This document shows, in pieces, positions 8,374-17,190 of a stretch of 52,230 bases of DNA; the stretch's first letter is position 1, and every line of letters begins with the position of its first letter. The translations under genes were made by a program, and so were the position numbers. Where the stretch lies: the NCBI GenBank assembly GCA_902591315.1, contig CACJAI010000007.1:1-52230 (forward strand). Direction: 5' to 3'. The notes under the pieces were generated by a model. The model ran no database searches and was not told the origin of the DNA. It saw only the letters and a program-made list of their open reading frames with translations. The DNA is from an uncultured Alphaproteobacteria bacterium. GTDB taxonomy: Bacteria > Pseudomonadota > Alphaproteobacteria > HIMB59.

Positions 8374-9663
8374 ATGAGTGAACCTTCAATCATAAAACCT
8401 GAAGATATAAATCCAAATTACGATTGGCATAGAAGGGTACCTTCTCATGGAAGGACAAATGTAGATTATGAAGAGAGAATTAATTTTCCTAGACTTCACA
8501 AATATCGACTAGGAAGAGCCAGAGAGGCTCTAAAAAATTCAAAAGCCGGTTCACTCCTTTGTTTTGATAACAACAACATCCGATATCTCACAAGCACAGT
8601 TATTGGAGAGTGGTCAAGAGACAAAATATGTAGATATTCTCTATTAGCTCAAGACCATGATCCCGTGCTGTGGGATTTCGGTTCAGCGGCTAAACATCAC
8701 CAATTATTTTCGCCTTGGCTTCCAAAAGAAAATTGGAAGGCAGGAATGGTAGGCCTGAGGGGTACGGTGCATCCTGATGCAGGATTAATGAAAAATGCCG
8801 CAAAAGAAATAAAATCAATGTTAAATGAAAAGGGACTAGCAAATGAACCTGTAGGTGTGGATCTTGTTGAACCAGCAATGATGTTTGCTCTTCAAGCAGA
8901 GGGTTTAGAGATAATTGACGGACAGCAAATTCTTCTTGAAGCCAGGGAAATAAAATCAAGAGATGAGCTAATGTTATTAAACCAGGCTGCATCGATGGTT
9001 GATGCTACTTATCATCAAATTTATGAGACTATGAAGCCAGGCGTTAGTGAAGCTCAAATAGTTGCTAATGCAAATAAGCTTTTATACGAACTTGGTTCAG
9101 ATGATGTCGAGGCAATAAATGCCATTTCAGGTGAAAGATGTAATCCGCATCCACATAATTTTACAGATAGAATTTTTAGACCTGGTGATCAAGCTTTCTT
9201 TGACATACTTCAATCTTATATGGGCTACAGGACCTGTTATTATAGAACCTTCAATATTGGACGAGCATCAGACTCTCAAAATGATGCCTACAAGCAGTGT
9301 CGAGAGTGGCTAGACAAAGCCATTGAACTTGTAAAACCTGGAGTATCTACGGATAAAATTGCATCAGTATGGCCGAAGGCTGAGGAATTTGGTTTTGCAA
9401 ATGAAATGTCAGCATTCGCATTACAGTTCGGACATGGTTTAGGTTTGGCAATTCATGAAAGACCAATAATCAGTAGATTGGTTTCAATGGACTCACCTGA
9501 TGAAATTAAAGAAGGAATGGTTTTTGCTCTTGAAACCTATTGTCCTGCAAAAGATGGTTATTCTGCTGCGCGAATTGAAGAAGAATTGATTGTTACTGAT
9601 AAAGGATGCCAAGTAATTTCCTTGTTCCCTGCTGAAGATCTACCTATTGCTAATAAATATTAA
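8374..9663 (+). CDS. M24-family (creatinase/prolidase fold) hydrolase with altered metal site
   Basis: This 429-residue protein has the two-domain pita-bread layout: an N-terminal creatinase-like domain (to about residue 200) and a C-terminal M24 domain. Metal-ligand positions can be followed: Asp277 in FFDI, the histidine in FGHGLGLAIHERP, and glutamates in ALETYCP and RIEEELIVT. The second canonical aspartate, 11 residues after the first, is Cys288 in YRTCYYRTF. Loss of one ligand means it may bind a different metal, or none, and may not be a peptidase. Members of this superfamily also include ectoine hydrolase and the DMSP lyase DddP, so the substrate is open. It abuts the SDR stop and overlaps the E1 alpha start (TAATG). 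Confidence 0.75.
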   Translation: MSEPSIIKPEDINPNYDWHRRVPSHGRTNVDYEERINFPRLHKYRLGRAREALKNSKAGSLLCFDNNNIRYLTSTVIGEWSRDKICRYSLLAQDHDPVLWDFGSAAKHHQLFSPWLPKENWKAGMVGLRGTVHPDAGLMKNAAKEIKSMLNEKGLANEPVGVDLVEPAMMFALQAEGLEIIDGQQILLEAREIKSRDELMLLNQAASMVDATYHQIYETMKPGVSEAQIVANANKLLYELGSDDVEAINAISGERCNPHPHNFTDRIFRPGDQAFFDILQSYMGYRTCYYRTFNIGRASDSQNDAYKQCREWLDKAIELVKPGVSTDKIASVWPKAEEFGFANEMSAFALQFGHGLGLAIHERPIISRLVSMDSPDEIKEGMVFALETYCPAKDGYSAARIEEELIVTDKGCQVISLFPAEDLPIANKY

Positions 9664-10667
9664 TGGTAGATAAATTAAATGACGATATAGGAGAAGAGAA
9701 AAGACTTCAATTATGGGAAATGATGCTGAAATTAAGGTTAGTCGAAAAAAAAGCATATGATCTTTTTCTTCAAAATCTTATCAAAGGTACTAGCCATTTA
9801 GCTCTAGGTCAGGAAGCTATTGCAGGTGCCTTTGGAGTCGCCTTGAAACAAGGCGATTATACATTTTGTACATACCGTGGGCACGCACATACACTCGCAA
9901 GAGGATCCTCAATCGAAGGAGTTTTAGGAGAATTAATGGGTAGACAGTGTGGATTGATGAAAGGTAAAGGAGGATCCATGCATCTTACAGATGTAGATAA
10001 AGGAGTTATGGGTTCATATGCTATTATAGGTGCTCATTTAACTATTGCCAATGGAACTGCTTTAGCATCAAAATATAATAAGACAAATGAGGTAAGCGTT
10101 TGCTTTTTTGGAGACGGTACTACGAATATCGGAGCATTCCATGAGGCATTGAACATGGCAAAAATATGGAATTTACCCATAGTGTTTGTTTGTGAAAATA
10201 ATTTATATATGGAATATACACCAATTCATGAAGTTACTGCTGTTGAGCACCCAGCTGCTGATAGAGCAGGTGCATACGATTTAGATAAAATTATTGTGGA
10301 CGGAAATGATGCTGATGAAATGCTTAGAACAGCAGAAAAAGCTATTTCAAAAGCGAGAGAGGGCAAAGGTCCAAGTTTAATTGAAGCCAAGACTTATCGA
10401 CATAGTGGGCATTCAAGAGCTGACCCAGGTAAGTACAGACCTGATGAGGAAGTAAAAGATTGGATGGAAAACAAAGACCCAATAAAAAATTACAGAGCAA
10501 AGTTATTAGATTTTAATATCAATGAAAAAATAATTTCTGAAATTGAGGAGAAAATTAAAGATCAAGTTGAAAAAGCAACTGAAATTTCCATGGCTTCTCC
10601 AATTCCAGAAATTAAAGAAATATATACTGATGTATGGGCTAATGGAGGTTCAGAGTGGCACAATTAA
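9663..10667 (+). CDS. Thiamine-dependent dehydrogenase E1 component, alpha subunit
   Basis: This is a 334-residue E1 alpha subunit of the pyruvate/acetoin dehydrogenase type. It has the early TSHLALGQEAIAGAF and CTYRGHAHTLARG segments, the thiamine diphosphate/Mg motif GDGTTNIGAFHEALN ending in CENN, and the phosphorylation-loop-like YRHSGHSRADPGKYR. It overlaps the next gene (E1 beta) by 13 bases, so the two form the heterotetrameric decarboxylase. It would decarboxylate a 2-oxo acid or cleave an acetoin-like ketone and pass the acyl group to a lipoyl domain, which is encoded two genes downstream. Confidence 0.92.
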   Translation: MVDKLNDDIGEEKRLQLWEMMLKLRLVEKKAYDLFLQNLIKGTSHLALGQEAIAGAFGVALKQGDYTFCTYRGHAHTLARGSSIEGVLGELMGRQCGLMKGKGGSMHLTDVDKGVMGSYAIIGAHLTIANGTALASKYNKTNEVSVCFFGDGTTNIGAFHEALNMAKIWNLPIVFVCENNLYMEYTPIHEVTAVEHPAADRAGAYDLDKIIVDGNDADEMLRTAEKAISKAREGKGPSLIEAKTYRHSGHSRADPGKYRPDEEVKDWMENKDPIKNYRAKLLDFNINEKIISEIEEKIKDQVEKATEISMASPIPEIKEIYTDVWANGGSEWHN

Positions 10668-11638
10668 CATACAGAGCAAGTGTTTCACTCGCTATAGCTC
10701 AATCCATGAGAAAAGATCAAAAAGTTTTTTTTATTGGTGAAGACGTAGGTGCTGCGGGTGGAGTATTTAAAGCGACGGTTGGTCTTTTAGAGGAGTTTGG
10801 AAAAGAGAGAGTCATGGATGCACCAATTTCAGAACAGGCCATTTTAGGTGCAGCTATGGGTGCAGCAATGACAGGCTTAAGGCCAATAGCAGAAATAATG
10901 TTTTCAGATTTTTTAGCTGTTTGTTGGGATATTGTGGCAAATCAAATTGCTAAAACTAGATATATGTCAGATGGACAAATCAACATTCCATTGGTCATTA
11001 GGACTGCAAATGGTGGAGGGTCAAAATTTGGTGCACAACATTCTCAAAGTTTAGAAAATTGGTCTATGATGATACCAGGTTTAAAAGTAGTAGCACCAAG
11101 TTGCCCTAGTGACGTGTTAGGTTTGATGGATAGTGCTGTAAAGGACCCTGATCCAGTTATATTTTACGAGCATAAATCACTTTATGCATTTAAAGAAGAA
11201 ATTGAACAAACTGATATATCCATTCCTATCGGGGAGGCTAATACGCTTCACGAGGGAAAAGATATTACTATTATTGGTTTAGCTTTAATGGCACAAAGAG
11301 CAAAAGAGGCTGCATTAATTTTGAAAGACAAACACGATATTAATGCAAAGGTAATCGATTTGAGATCTCTAGTGCCATTAGATTTACAAACAATAAAAAA
11401 ATCTGTAATTGAGACTGGTCATGTCTTGACAGTAGAAGAAAATCCAAGACTTTGTGGATGGGGAGCGGAAATATCATCTTTAATCTCAGAACATTGTTTT
11501 AAAAATTTAAAAGGCCCTGTCACTAGAGTAACTACACCACATGTACCTTTACCAAGTGCCGACATACTCGAAGATAATACAATTCCCTCAGTGGAACTAA
11601 TTGTAAATGAGGTTATAAAAAAACTAAAAGGAGAATAA
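10655..11638 (+). CDS. Thiamine-dependent dehydrogenase E1 component, beta subunit
   Basis: This is a 327-residue transketolase-like beta subunit. It carries FIGEDVGAAGGVFKAT near the N-terminus, the DAPISEQAILGAAMGAA segment, EIMFSDFLAVCWD and the C-terminal transketolase segment with TVEENPRLCGWGAEI. The last is also seen in acetoin and branched-chain dehydrogenase beta subunits. It pairs with the upstream alpha subunit and ends two bases before the lipoyl-domain gene. Whether the complex acts on pyruvate, acetoin or a sugar-derived keto compound cannot be decided from sequence. Confidence 0.92.
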   Translation: MAQLTYRASVSLAIAQSMRKDQKVFFIGEDVGAAGGVFKATVGLLEEFGKERVMDAPISEQAILGAAMGAAMTGLRPIAEIMFSDFLAVCWDIVANQIAKTRYMSDGQINIPLVIRTANGGGSKFGAQHSQSLENWSMMIPGLKVVAPSCPSDVLGLMDSAVKDPDPVIFYEHKSLYAFKEEIEQTDISIPIGEANTLHEGKDITIIGLALMAQRAKEAALILKDKHDINAKVIDLRSLVPLDLQTIKKSVIETGHVLTVEENPRLCGWGAEISSLISEHCFKNLKGPVTRVTTPHVPLPSADILEDNTIPSVELIVNEVIKKLKGE

Positions 11639-11640
11639 TT

Positions 11641-11868
11641 ATGGAAATAATAATGCCATCCCTTGGAGAAACTGTTGACGAGGGAAAAGTAGTAAAGTGG
11701 CTTAAAAAAGTCGGAGATGAAATTAAAGAGGGAGATATCCTCTGCGAAGTTGAGACTGATAAGACAGCTGCTGAGATACCTTCAACAGTTAATGGAAAAT
11801 TAACAGAGATAATTGCACAAGAGGGTGATACGATCCCTGTAGGTGGTAAAATTGCCACTGTAGAATAA
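11641..11868 (+). CDS. Free-standing lipoyl-domain protein
   Basis: This 75-residue protein is a single biotin/lipoyl fold. The start MEIIMPSLGETVDEGKVVKW and the modification site EVETDKTAAE (lipoyl lysine in DK) match E2 lipoyl domains of 2-oxoacid dehydrogenases. The peripheral-binding and catalytic acyltransferase domains expected in an E2 are absent, and the next gene is an aldehyde dehydrogenase. A strong ribosome binding site (AAAGGAGAATAATT) precedes the ATG, so it appears to be a real small gene and not a truncated remnant. It likely carries the acyl group made by the E1 alpha/beta pair to an E2 encoded elsewhere or to an unusual acceptor. Confidence 0.88.
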   Translation: MEIIMPSLGETVDEGKVVKWLKKVGDEIKEGDILCEVETDKTAAEIPSTVNGKLTEIIAQEGDTIPVGGKIATVE

Positions 11869-11892
11869 TAATTAAAACTGTTATAAATATTT

Positions 11893-13350
11893 ATGGAAAT
11901 TAAAGACTCAAAATTTTATAGAGATAAGTGCTATATTAACGGTGAATGGGTTAATGCTGACTCAGGTGAGACAATATCTGTTAACAATCCAGCTAACTTG
12001 AAAGAGATCGGCACTGTCCCTAAGTGCGGAACATCTGAAACTAGAAATGCTATAGAAGCAGCAAATAATGCTTGGCCTGAATGGAGGGCAAAATCTGCAC
12101 GTCAAAGATCAGACATACTCAGAAAATGGTTTGATTTAATGATTGAAAATAAAGAGGAATTAGCTCAAATCATGACAGTTGAACAAGGAAAACCAATAAA
12201 TGAGTCACGTGGAGAAATAGGCTATGGAGCCTCTTTTGTAGAATGGTTCTCAGAAGAAGCCAAGAGGGTTTATGGAGATACAATTCCAGATCCCATGACC
12301 GATCGAAGAATTGTTGTTTTGAAGCAACCAGTTGGTGTAGTGGCATCCATTACACCATGGAATTTTCCTAATGCTATGATTACAAGAAAATGTGCACCAG
12401 CTTTAGCTGTTGGGTGCCCAGTTGTAATTAAACCAGCAAGTCAAACTCCTTATTCTGCACTTGCACTAGCTGTTTTGGCTGAGGAGGCAGGTTTCCCAAA
12501 AGGTACTTTAAATATAATTACAGGAAAGGCCTCTGAAATCGGAGAGGAATTAGCCACAAATCCAATTGTTAGAAAATTATCTTTTACAGGTTCAACAGAA
12601 ATTGGAAAAATACTTTTACAGAAATGCTCTGGAACTGTAAAGAAAGTCTCAATGGAACTTGGTGGTCACGCACCCTTCATTGTATTTAATGATGCAAATA
12701 TTGATGATGCAGTTGCCGGTGCAATCCAAAGCAAATTTAGAAATACTGGACAAACTTGTGTTTGTGCAAATAGAATTTATGTCCAAGAAAAAGTTCATGA
12801 TGAGTTCTGTTCAAAATTTGTTGATGCTGTTTCTAAAATAAAAGTAGGAGATGGTTTAAATGAGGAGAATGCCTCTGGACCCATGATTGATGAGCACTCT
12901 TTAAGTAAAGTAGAGGAGCACGTCCAAGATGCATTACAATATGGGGCAAAAGTTGCAATTGGTGGATCTAAGCATTCTTTGGGAATGAACTTTTATCAGC
13001 CTACAATTTTAACTGAAGTCGCACCAGAAGCGAAAATTACAACTGAAGAAACATTTGGGCCAGTGGCTCCAATTTACAAATTTAAAGATGAAAAAGAGGT
13101 AATTAAACTTGCAAATAACTCACCATACGGACTTGCATCCTATTTTTATTCCAGAGATATCGGAAGAATATGGAGAGTTGCTGAGGCACTTGAATACGGT
13201 ATGGTTGGAGTCAATACTGGATTAACTTCAAAAGCAGAGGCACCATTTGGGGGAATAAAAGAGTCTGGTCTTGGCAGAGAAGGCTCAAAGTATGGAATTG
13301 ATGATTTTATTGAAATAAAATACATCAATATGTGCGGCCTAGACAAATAA
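11893..13350 (+). CDS. NAD(P)-dependent aldehyde dehydrogenase, succinate-semialdehyde type
   Basis: This is a 485-residue ALDH superfamily enzyme. It has the cofactor-site segment TPWNFPNAMITRK, the catalytic glutamate in MELGGHAPFIV, the catalytic cysteine in GQTCVCANRIYV and the C-terminal KESGLGREG. It most resembles GabD-like succinate-semialdehyde dehydrogenases. It lacks obvious features of methylmalonate-semialdehyde dehydrogenase (IolA/MmsA), the CoA-acylating enzyme that normally ends inositol breakdown. It is cotranscribed with E1 and lipoyl genes and probably oxidises an aldehyde released in the same route. Confidence 0.9.
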   Translation: MEIKDSKFYRDKCYINGEWVNADSGETISVNNPANLKEIGTVPKCGTSETRNAIEAANNAWPEWRAKSARQRSDILRKWFDLMIENKEELAQIMTVEQGKPINESRGEIGYGASFVEWFSEEAKRVYGDTIPDPMTDRRIVVLKQPVGVVASITPWNFPNAMITRKCAPALAVGCPVVIKPASQTPYSALALAVLAEEAGFPKGTLNIITGKASEIGEELATNPIVRKLSFTGSTEIGKILLQKCSGTVKKVSMELGGHAPFIVFNDANIDDAVAGAIQSKFRNTGQTCVCANRIYVQEKVHDEFCSKFVDAVSKIKVGDGLNEENASGPMIDEHSLSKVEEHVQDALQYGAKVAIGGSKHSLGMNFYQPTILTEVAPEAKITTEETFGPVAPIYKFKDEKEVIKLANNSPYGLASYFYSRDIGRIWRVAEALEYGMVGVNTGLTSKAEAPFGGIKESGLGREGSKYGIDDFIEIKYINMCGLDK

Positions 13351-13359
13351 TTCATATTT

Positions 13360-14517
13360 ATGAACAAAGTCTTTAATGTTGGCTTAATAGGATGTGGTCA
13401 TATTTCTGAAACATATTTTAGAGGACATGATTATTTTAATAATTTTCGCATAATTAAATGTGCTGATATTAATCATGAAAACTCTAAAAAATGTGCTGAT
13501 ACTTATAACATAAACTCTTGTTCCGTTGATGAAATATTAAATGATAGTGAAGTCGATATTATTTTAAATTTAACTATTCCAAAGGCTCATTACGAGGTAG
13601 CAAAAAATTCGTTGGAGAGCGGTAAACATGTTTATAGTGAGAAACCAATGGCTGTAAATTTTTTAGATGGTGAAAATCTCTTAAAATTATCTAAAAGTAA
13701 AAACTTATATATTGGCAATGCTCCTGATACTTTTTTAGGTGGTGGAATTCAAAAATCTATTGAATTAATAAACGATAATAAAATTGGAAATGTTCGGCTT
13801 GGAAATGCTATTTTTGCTTATCCAGGAGTTCAATCTTATCATCCCAATCCTGAACCGTGGTTTGCAAATAATGAAGGTGGCCCAGTTATAGATATGGGAC
13901 CATACTATTTAACAGCTTTAGTAAATTTACTTGGCCCTGCTAAAAGTGTTCATGGTATTTCTTCCAAAGTTTTCGACAAAAGAGTGATAGGCATAGGTCC
14001 AAAAAAAGATCAGGAGTTTGATGTGGAATGTCAAACTAGCTATTTAGTTAATTTAGAATTTCATAATGGGGCTCTAATTCAAATAACTTTATCGTTTGAT
14101 GTTGTAGCTCACCAACGTAATCACATCGAGCTTTACGGCGATAAAGGTTCTATGATTGTGCCTGATCCAAATATGTTTGGAGGCTCAGTATACACAAGTA
14201 CTGATGATAGTGGTGTTTGGCAAGAGCACAAAACTGATGATATGCCCCTTGGTAAAATTAATATTACATCTCATAGCGGTAGGGCTAATGAGTCGCCAAC
14301 TAATGCGAACTACCGTGGTGTAGGATTAGCTGAAATGGCATACTGTATTGATAATGAACTTGAGCACAGATGTAGCGGAGAATTATCGTTACATGTTTTG
14401 GATATAATTGAATCAACAATGAAGGCAGCAGACACCAAAACGCACCAAGAGATAAAGACTACTTTTAAGAAGGCAGATTATTTTTCACTAGAGGAAATAC
14501 AAAAAATTCTTAAGTAA
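13360..14517 (+). CDS. Gfo/Idh/MocA-family NAD(P)-dependent oxidoreductase
   Basis: This 385-residue enzyme begins with a Rossmann fold (VGLIGCGHISETYFRG) and carries the conserved E-K-P motif (HVYSEKPMAV) that holds the catalytic lysine in this family. A later EGGPVIDMGPYYLTALVNLL segment is the usual substrate-domain D-x-G-x-Y region. Family members oxidise or reduce sugars and inositols, including IolG. The match to IolG proper is not close enough to assign the symbol. It lies nine bases after the ALDH gene and before iolC, so it belongs to the sugar/inositol operon. Confidence 0.88.
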   Translation: MNKVFNVGLIGCGHISETYFRGHDYFNNFRIIKCADINHENSKKCADTYNINSCSVDEILNDSEVDIILNLTIPKAHYEVAKNSLESGKHVYSEKPMAVNFLDGENLLKLSKSKNLYIGNAPDTFLGGGIQKSIELINDNKIGNVRLGNAIFAYPGVQSYHPNPEPWFANNEGGPVIDMGPYYLTALVNLLGPAKSVHGISSKVFDKRVIGIGPKKDQEFDVECQTSYLVNLEFHNGALIQITLSFDVVAHQRNHIELYGDKGSMIVPDPNMFGGSVYTSTDDSGVWQEHKTDDMPLGKINITSHSGRANESPTNANYRGVGLAEMAYCIDNELEHRCSGELSLHVLDIIESTMKAADTKTHQEIKTTFKKADYFSLEEIQKILK

Positions 14518-14551
14518 TTACAATAATTCCTCTAGACTTAATTTTCATTAA

Positions 14552-15514
14552 ATGAAATTTGATAATACAAAAAAAATTCTTGTAATAGGGAGAGCAGGAT
14601 TAGATATTTACCCAGAGCCACCCGGTACAAAAATCTCTGATGTAAATAACTTTTCTTCTCATTTAGGAGGCTCGGCGGCAAATACTTGTGTTGCTCTATC
14701 GAAATTAGGTGTCAGCACTGATTTACTTACTTGTATATCTGACGATGCAATCGGAGAATACATAATTAACAAACTAAATGAATTCAAAGTTGGTGTAGCA
14801 CACTGCAGAAAAGTCAATAAATCATTTCAAACACAAATAGCTGTTGTTGAAACTATTTTAAATAATAACCAATCTATTCTTTACAGAAGTAATCCTTGTG
14901 ATCTGCAACTTAATAAGGAGGATATTAATAAAATTAATTTCAATAATTACTCTGCAGTATTCATCTCTGGTACTGCGCTTTCAGGAGAACCTTCAAGGAA
15001 TGCTGTTTTGGTTGCCTCAAAACTAACTTCAGACCTCAAGATACCATTAATAATCGATCTTGATTATCGGCCTTACAACTGGGAGTCTGATACAATCAAA
15101 TCAGATGTTTATAAGGAAATTATGAATGAAATGGATATTATCATTGGAAACGATTTAGAATTTAATGTGGCTGACAATTCCACAAATGGACTTGAATTAG
15201 CAAAAGTGTATATTAAAAAAAAACCATCAGTGATTGTCTATAAAATGGGCGAAGAGGGATCTAAAGTATTTACTAAAGAAAATGAGAGCCAATACGGGAC
15301 ATTTAATGTCGAAGCTATTAAACCTACAGGTGCAGGCGACGCATTCAATGGAGGTTTTATAAGCTCCCTATACAATGGCCTAAGTTTAGAGGATGCAGTA
15401 ATTCGGGGTTCCGCAAATGCTGCAATAGTTGTAACAAGAGTAGGATGTTCCTCAGCTATGCCCAATAATCAGGAATTAGAAAAATTTATTAACCAAAATC
15501 AAAAGGAGTTATAG
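14552..15514 (+). CDS. iolC: 5-dehydro-2-deoxygluconokinase IolC (PfkB family)
   Basis: This is a 320-residue PfkB/ribokinase-family kinase. The start VIGRAGLDIYPEPPGTKISD is characteristic of IolC. The family signatures LGGSAANTCVALSKLG (sugar binding) and PTGAGDAFNGGF (anion hole and catalytic base) are intact. It phosphorylates 5-dehydro-2-deoxy-D-gluconate, the step that follows IolB. Its stop codon directly abuts the start of iolB, so the pathway order is matched by gene order. Length is close to that of known IolC proteins. Confidence 0.9.
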   Translation: MKFDNTKKILVIGRAGLDIYPEPPGTKISDVNNFSSHLGGSAANTCVALSKLGVSTDLLTCISDDAIGEYIINKLNEFKVGVAHCRKVNKSFQTQIAVVETILNNNQSILYRSNPCDLQLNKEDINKINFNNYSAVFISGTALSGEPSRNAVLVASKLTSDLKIPLIIDLDYRPYNWESDTIKSDVYKEIMNEMDIIIGNDLEFNVADNSTNGLELAKVYIKKKPSVIVYKMGEEGSKVFTKENESQYGTFNVEAIKPTGAGDAFNGGFISSLYNGLSLEDAVIRGSANAAIVVTRVGCSSAMPNNQELEKFINQNQKEL

Positions 15515-16357
15515 ATGCACATACCTTATTCAGATAATAAAAATCAAGCTTTATTTGGAGAAACAAATAAAACAGTACCTTTGGTTTATTTTAATATTAT
15601 CAATTTAAAAAAAGGTGAGTCCTATGAATACCAACTATCAAAACATGAGAGTAGCGTAGTTCCAGCAACAGGTATCGTCGAGATCACCGTGGAGGATAAT
15701 AAGTTAGGACAGATTGGAAAAAGAACAACTGACGTATGGGATGGTGAACCTGAGGGTAGTTATATTCCTACAAATTCAAAGTGTAAAATTACTTGTTTAT
15801 CTGACTCCTCTGAGTGTTTTATAGCTGGTGGAATTTATGAAAAAAAATTAGAGCCATTTCTCATTTTAAAAGAAGAACTAGATGTTGTTCAATATGGCTC
15901 AGACGATACTAAAACTCATAGAAAAATTAAACATATCTTGGGTGCGAAACATCATGATCAAGTTGGTCGATTATTAGTAAATGAATTATATACTGTTGGC
16001 GCTGGAGGATGGTCAGGCTTCCCTCCTCACAAACACGATACAGATGATCTTCCCCAAGAAACACGTCATGATGAAGTTTATAATTATCGATTTAAACCAG
16101 GACATGGTTTTGGTGTTCAAATAATGCAATCAGAAGATGAAAAAGAGGGCCACGGCTATCAACTTTTTAATGGCTCTACTATTGCAATTAATAAAGGATA
16201 TCATCCATGTGTGGTTGCCCCTGGATATGAGATGTATTATTTTACAATCCTAGTAGGTCTTTCTCAAAGATCACTTATTCAATCTTTCCAAAAAACCCAT
16301 GCTTACCAATTAGAAACAATCCCAGGTATTAAGGATATGATAGCAAAATATAAATGA
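15515..16357 (+). CDS. iolB: 5-deoxy-glucuronate isomerase IolB
   Basis: This 280-residue protein is a member of the KduI/IolB bicupin family. The metal-binding segment GFPPHKHDTDDLPQETRHDEVYNYRF holds the expected histidines and glutamate, and the downstream KGYHPCVVAPGYEMYYF segment is typical of IolB. It isomerises 5-deoxy-glucuronate to 5-dehydro-2-deoxy-gluconate, supplying the IolC substrate. It lies between iolC and the aldolase gene, and overlaps the latter by four bases (ATGA). The assignment is firm because both neighbours are pathway partners. Confidence 0.92.
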   Translation: MHIPYSDNKNQALFGETNKTVPLVYFNIINLKKGESYEYQLSKHESSVVPATGIVEITVEDNKLGQIGKRTTDVWDGEPEGSYIPTNSKCKITCLSDSSECFIAGGIYEKKLEPFLILKEELDVVQYGSDDTKTHRKIKHILGAKHHDQVGRLLVNELYTVGAGGWSGFPPHKHDTDDLPQETRHDEVYNYRFKPGHGFGVQIMQSEDEKEGHGYQLFNGSTIAINKGYHPCVVAPGYEMYYFTILVGLSQRSLIQSFQKTHAYQLETIPGIKDMIAKYK

Positions 16358-17184
16358 CTATAGCTAGCCTCTCAGAAGTTTTACAAGAAGCAAAAAAAAA
16401 TAATTATGCCGTTGCAGGATTAGTAGTACTAGGTTGGGAAGATGCAAGATGTTATGCAGAAACAGCCGAAGAGCTCAAGGTGCCTGTGATTCTTCAAGCA
16501 GGACCAGGTTGTAGAGCAAATACACCTTTGCCAGTTTTAGGTAAAATGTTTAGATACTTGGCTGAGCAATCATCTAGTCCAATAGTTTGTCATTTAGATC
16601 ATGGCTATACAAAAGAAGAGTGTTTACAGGCAATTGACAACGGATTCACATCTGTAATGTTTGATGGATCCAAGCTTTCACTTAATGAAAACGTTGATAA
16701 AACAAGTGAAATCGTTGAATTGGCTCATAAACAAAATATTTCCGTTGAGGGGGAAATTGGATTTGTTGGTTACAATGATGGTGCAAAGTCACAAAGCACA
16801 GATCCAGAAGAAGCGAAGACATTTGCTGAATTAACCAAATGTGATGCAATGGCCATCAGTGCAGGAAACGTACACTTACAAACAAACAAATCCTCTTCTA
16901 TTGATATGCAAGTCATAAAGAAGATAGAAACCTTAACCGAAGTACCATTGGTGCTTCATGGAAGTAGCGGTATCGACGATACACTAAAAAGAACGATAGC
17001 AAATACAACGAATGTTTGTAAGTTTAATATCGGCACTGAACTCAGAAAAACTTTCGGCGATACTTTAAGAGAGGAAATTGCAAAAGATCCAAATACTTAT
17101 GACCGTATTAAATTAATCAATTCAACTATTCCAAGATTAAAAGAAGTAACAAAAAAAGTTTTAGAGAATATTTCAAAAATTTAA
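16354..17184 (+). CDS. iolJ: Class II aldolase, IolJ-type (6-phospho-5-dehydro-2-deoxy-gluconate aldolase)
   Basis: This 276-residue protein is a class II fructose-bisphosphate aldolase-fold enzyme. HLDHGYTKEECLQAIDNGF contains the zinc-binding histidine and catalytic aspartate, SVEGEIGFVGYNDG carries the conserved glutamate, and LVLHGSSGIDD carries a second zinc histidine. Position directly after iolC and iolB makes the IolJ reaction (cleavage to dihydroxyacetone phosphate and malonate semialdehyde) the best guess. Tagatose- or fructose-bisphosphate aldolase is possible by sequence alone. The start overlaps the IolB stop. Confidence 0.85.
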   Translation: MTIASLSEVLQEAKKNNYAVAGLVVLGWEDARCYAETAEELKVPVILQAGPGCRANTPLPVLGKMFRYLAEQSSSPIVCHLDHGYTKEECLQAIDNGFTSVMFDGSKLSLNENVDKTSEIVELAHKQNISVEGEIGFVGYNDGAKSQSTDPEEAKTFAELTKCDAMAISAGNVHLQTNKSSSIDMQVIKKIETLTEVPLVLHGSSGIDDTLKRTIANTTNVCKFNIGTELRKTFGDTLREEIAKDPNTYDRIKLINSTIPRLKEVTKKVLENISKI

Positions 17185-17190
17185 TCATTA

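Noticed and set aside
8374-9663. Assignment of the M24 protein as DMSP lyase DddP or ectoine hydrolase DoeA
   Set aside because: Fold and some motifs fit, but the metal-ligand pattern differs from DddP as I recall it, and the DoeA-specific start is not seen, so only the superfamily is named.
13351-13364. Palindrome TTCATATTTATGAA at the start of the Gfo/Idh/MocA gene
   Set aside because: It resembles the 17-bp operator only weakly, includes the start codon and lies within an operon, so chance in A/T-rich DNA is more likely.
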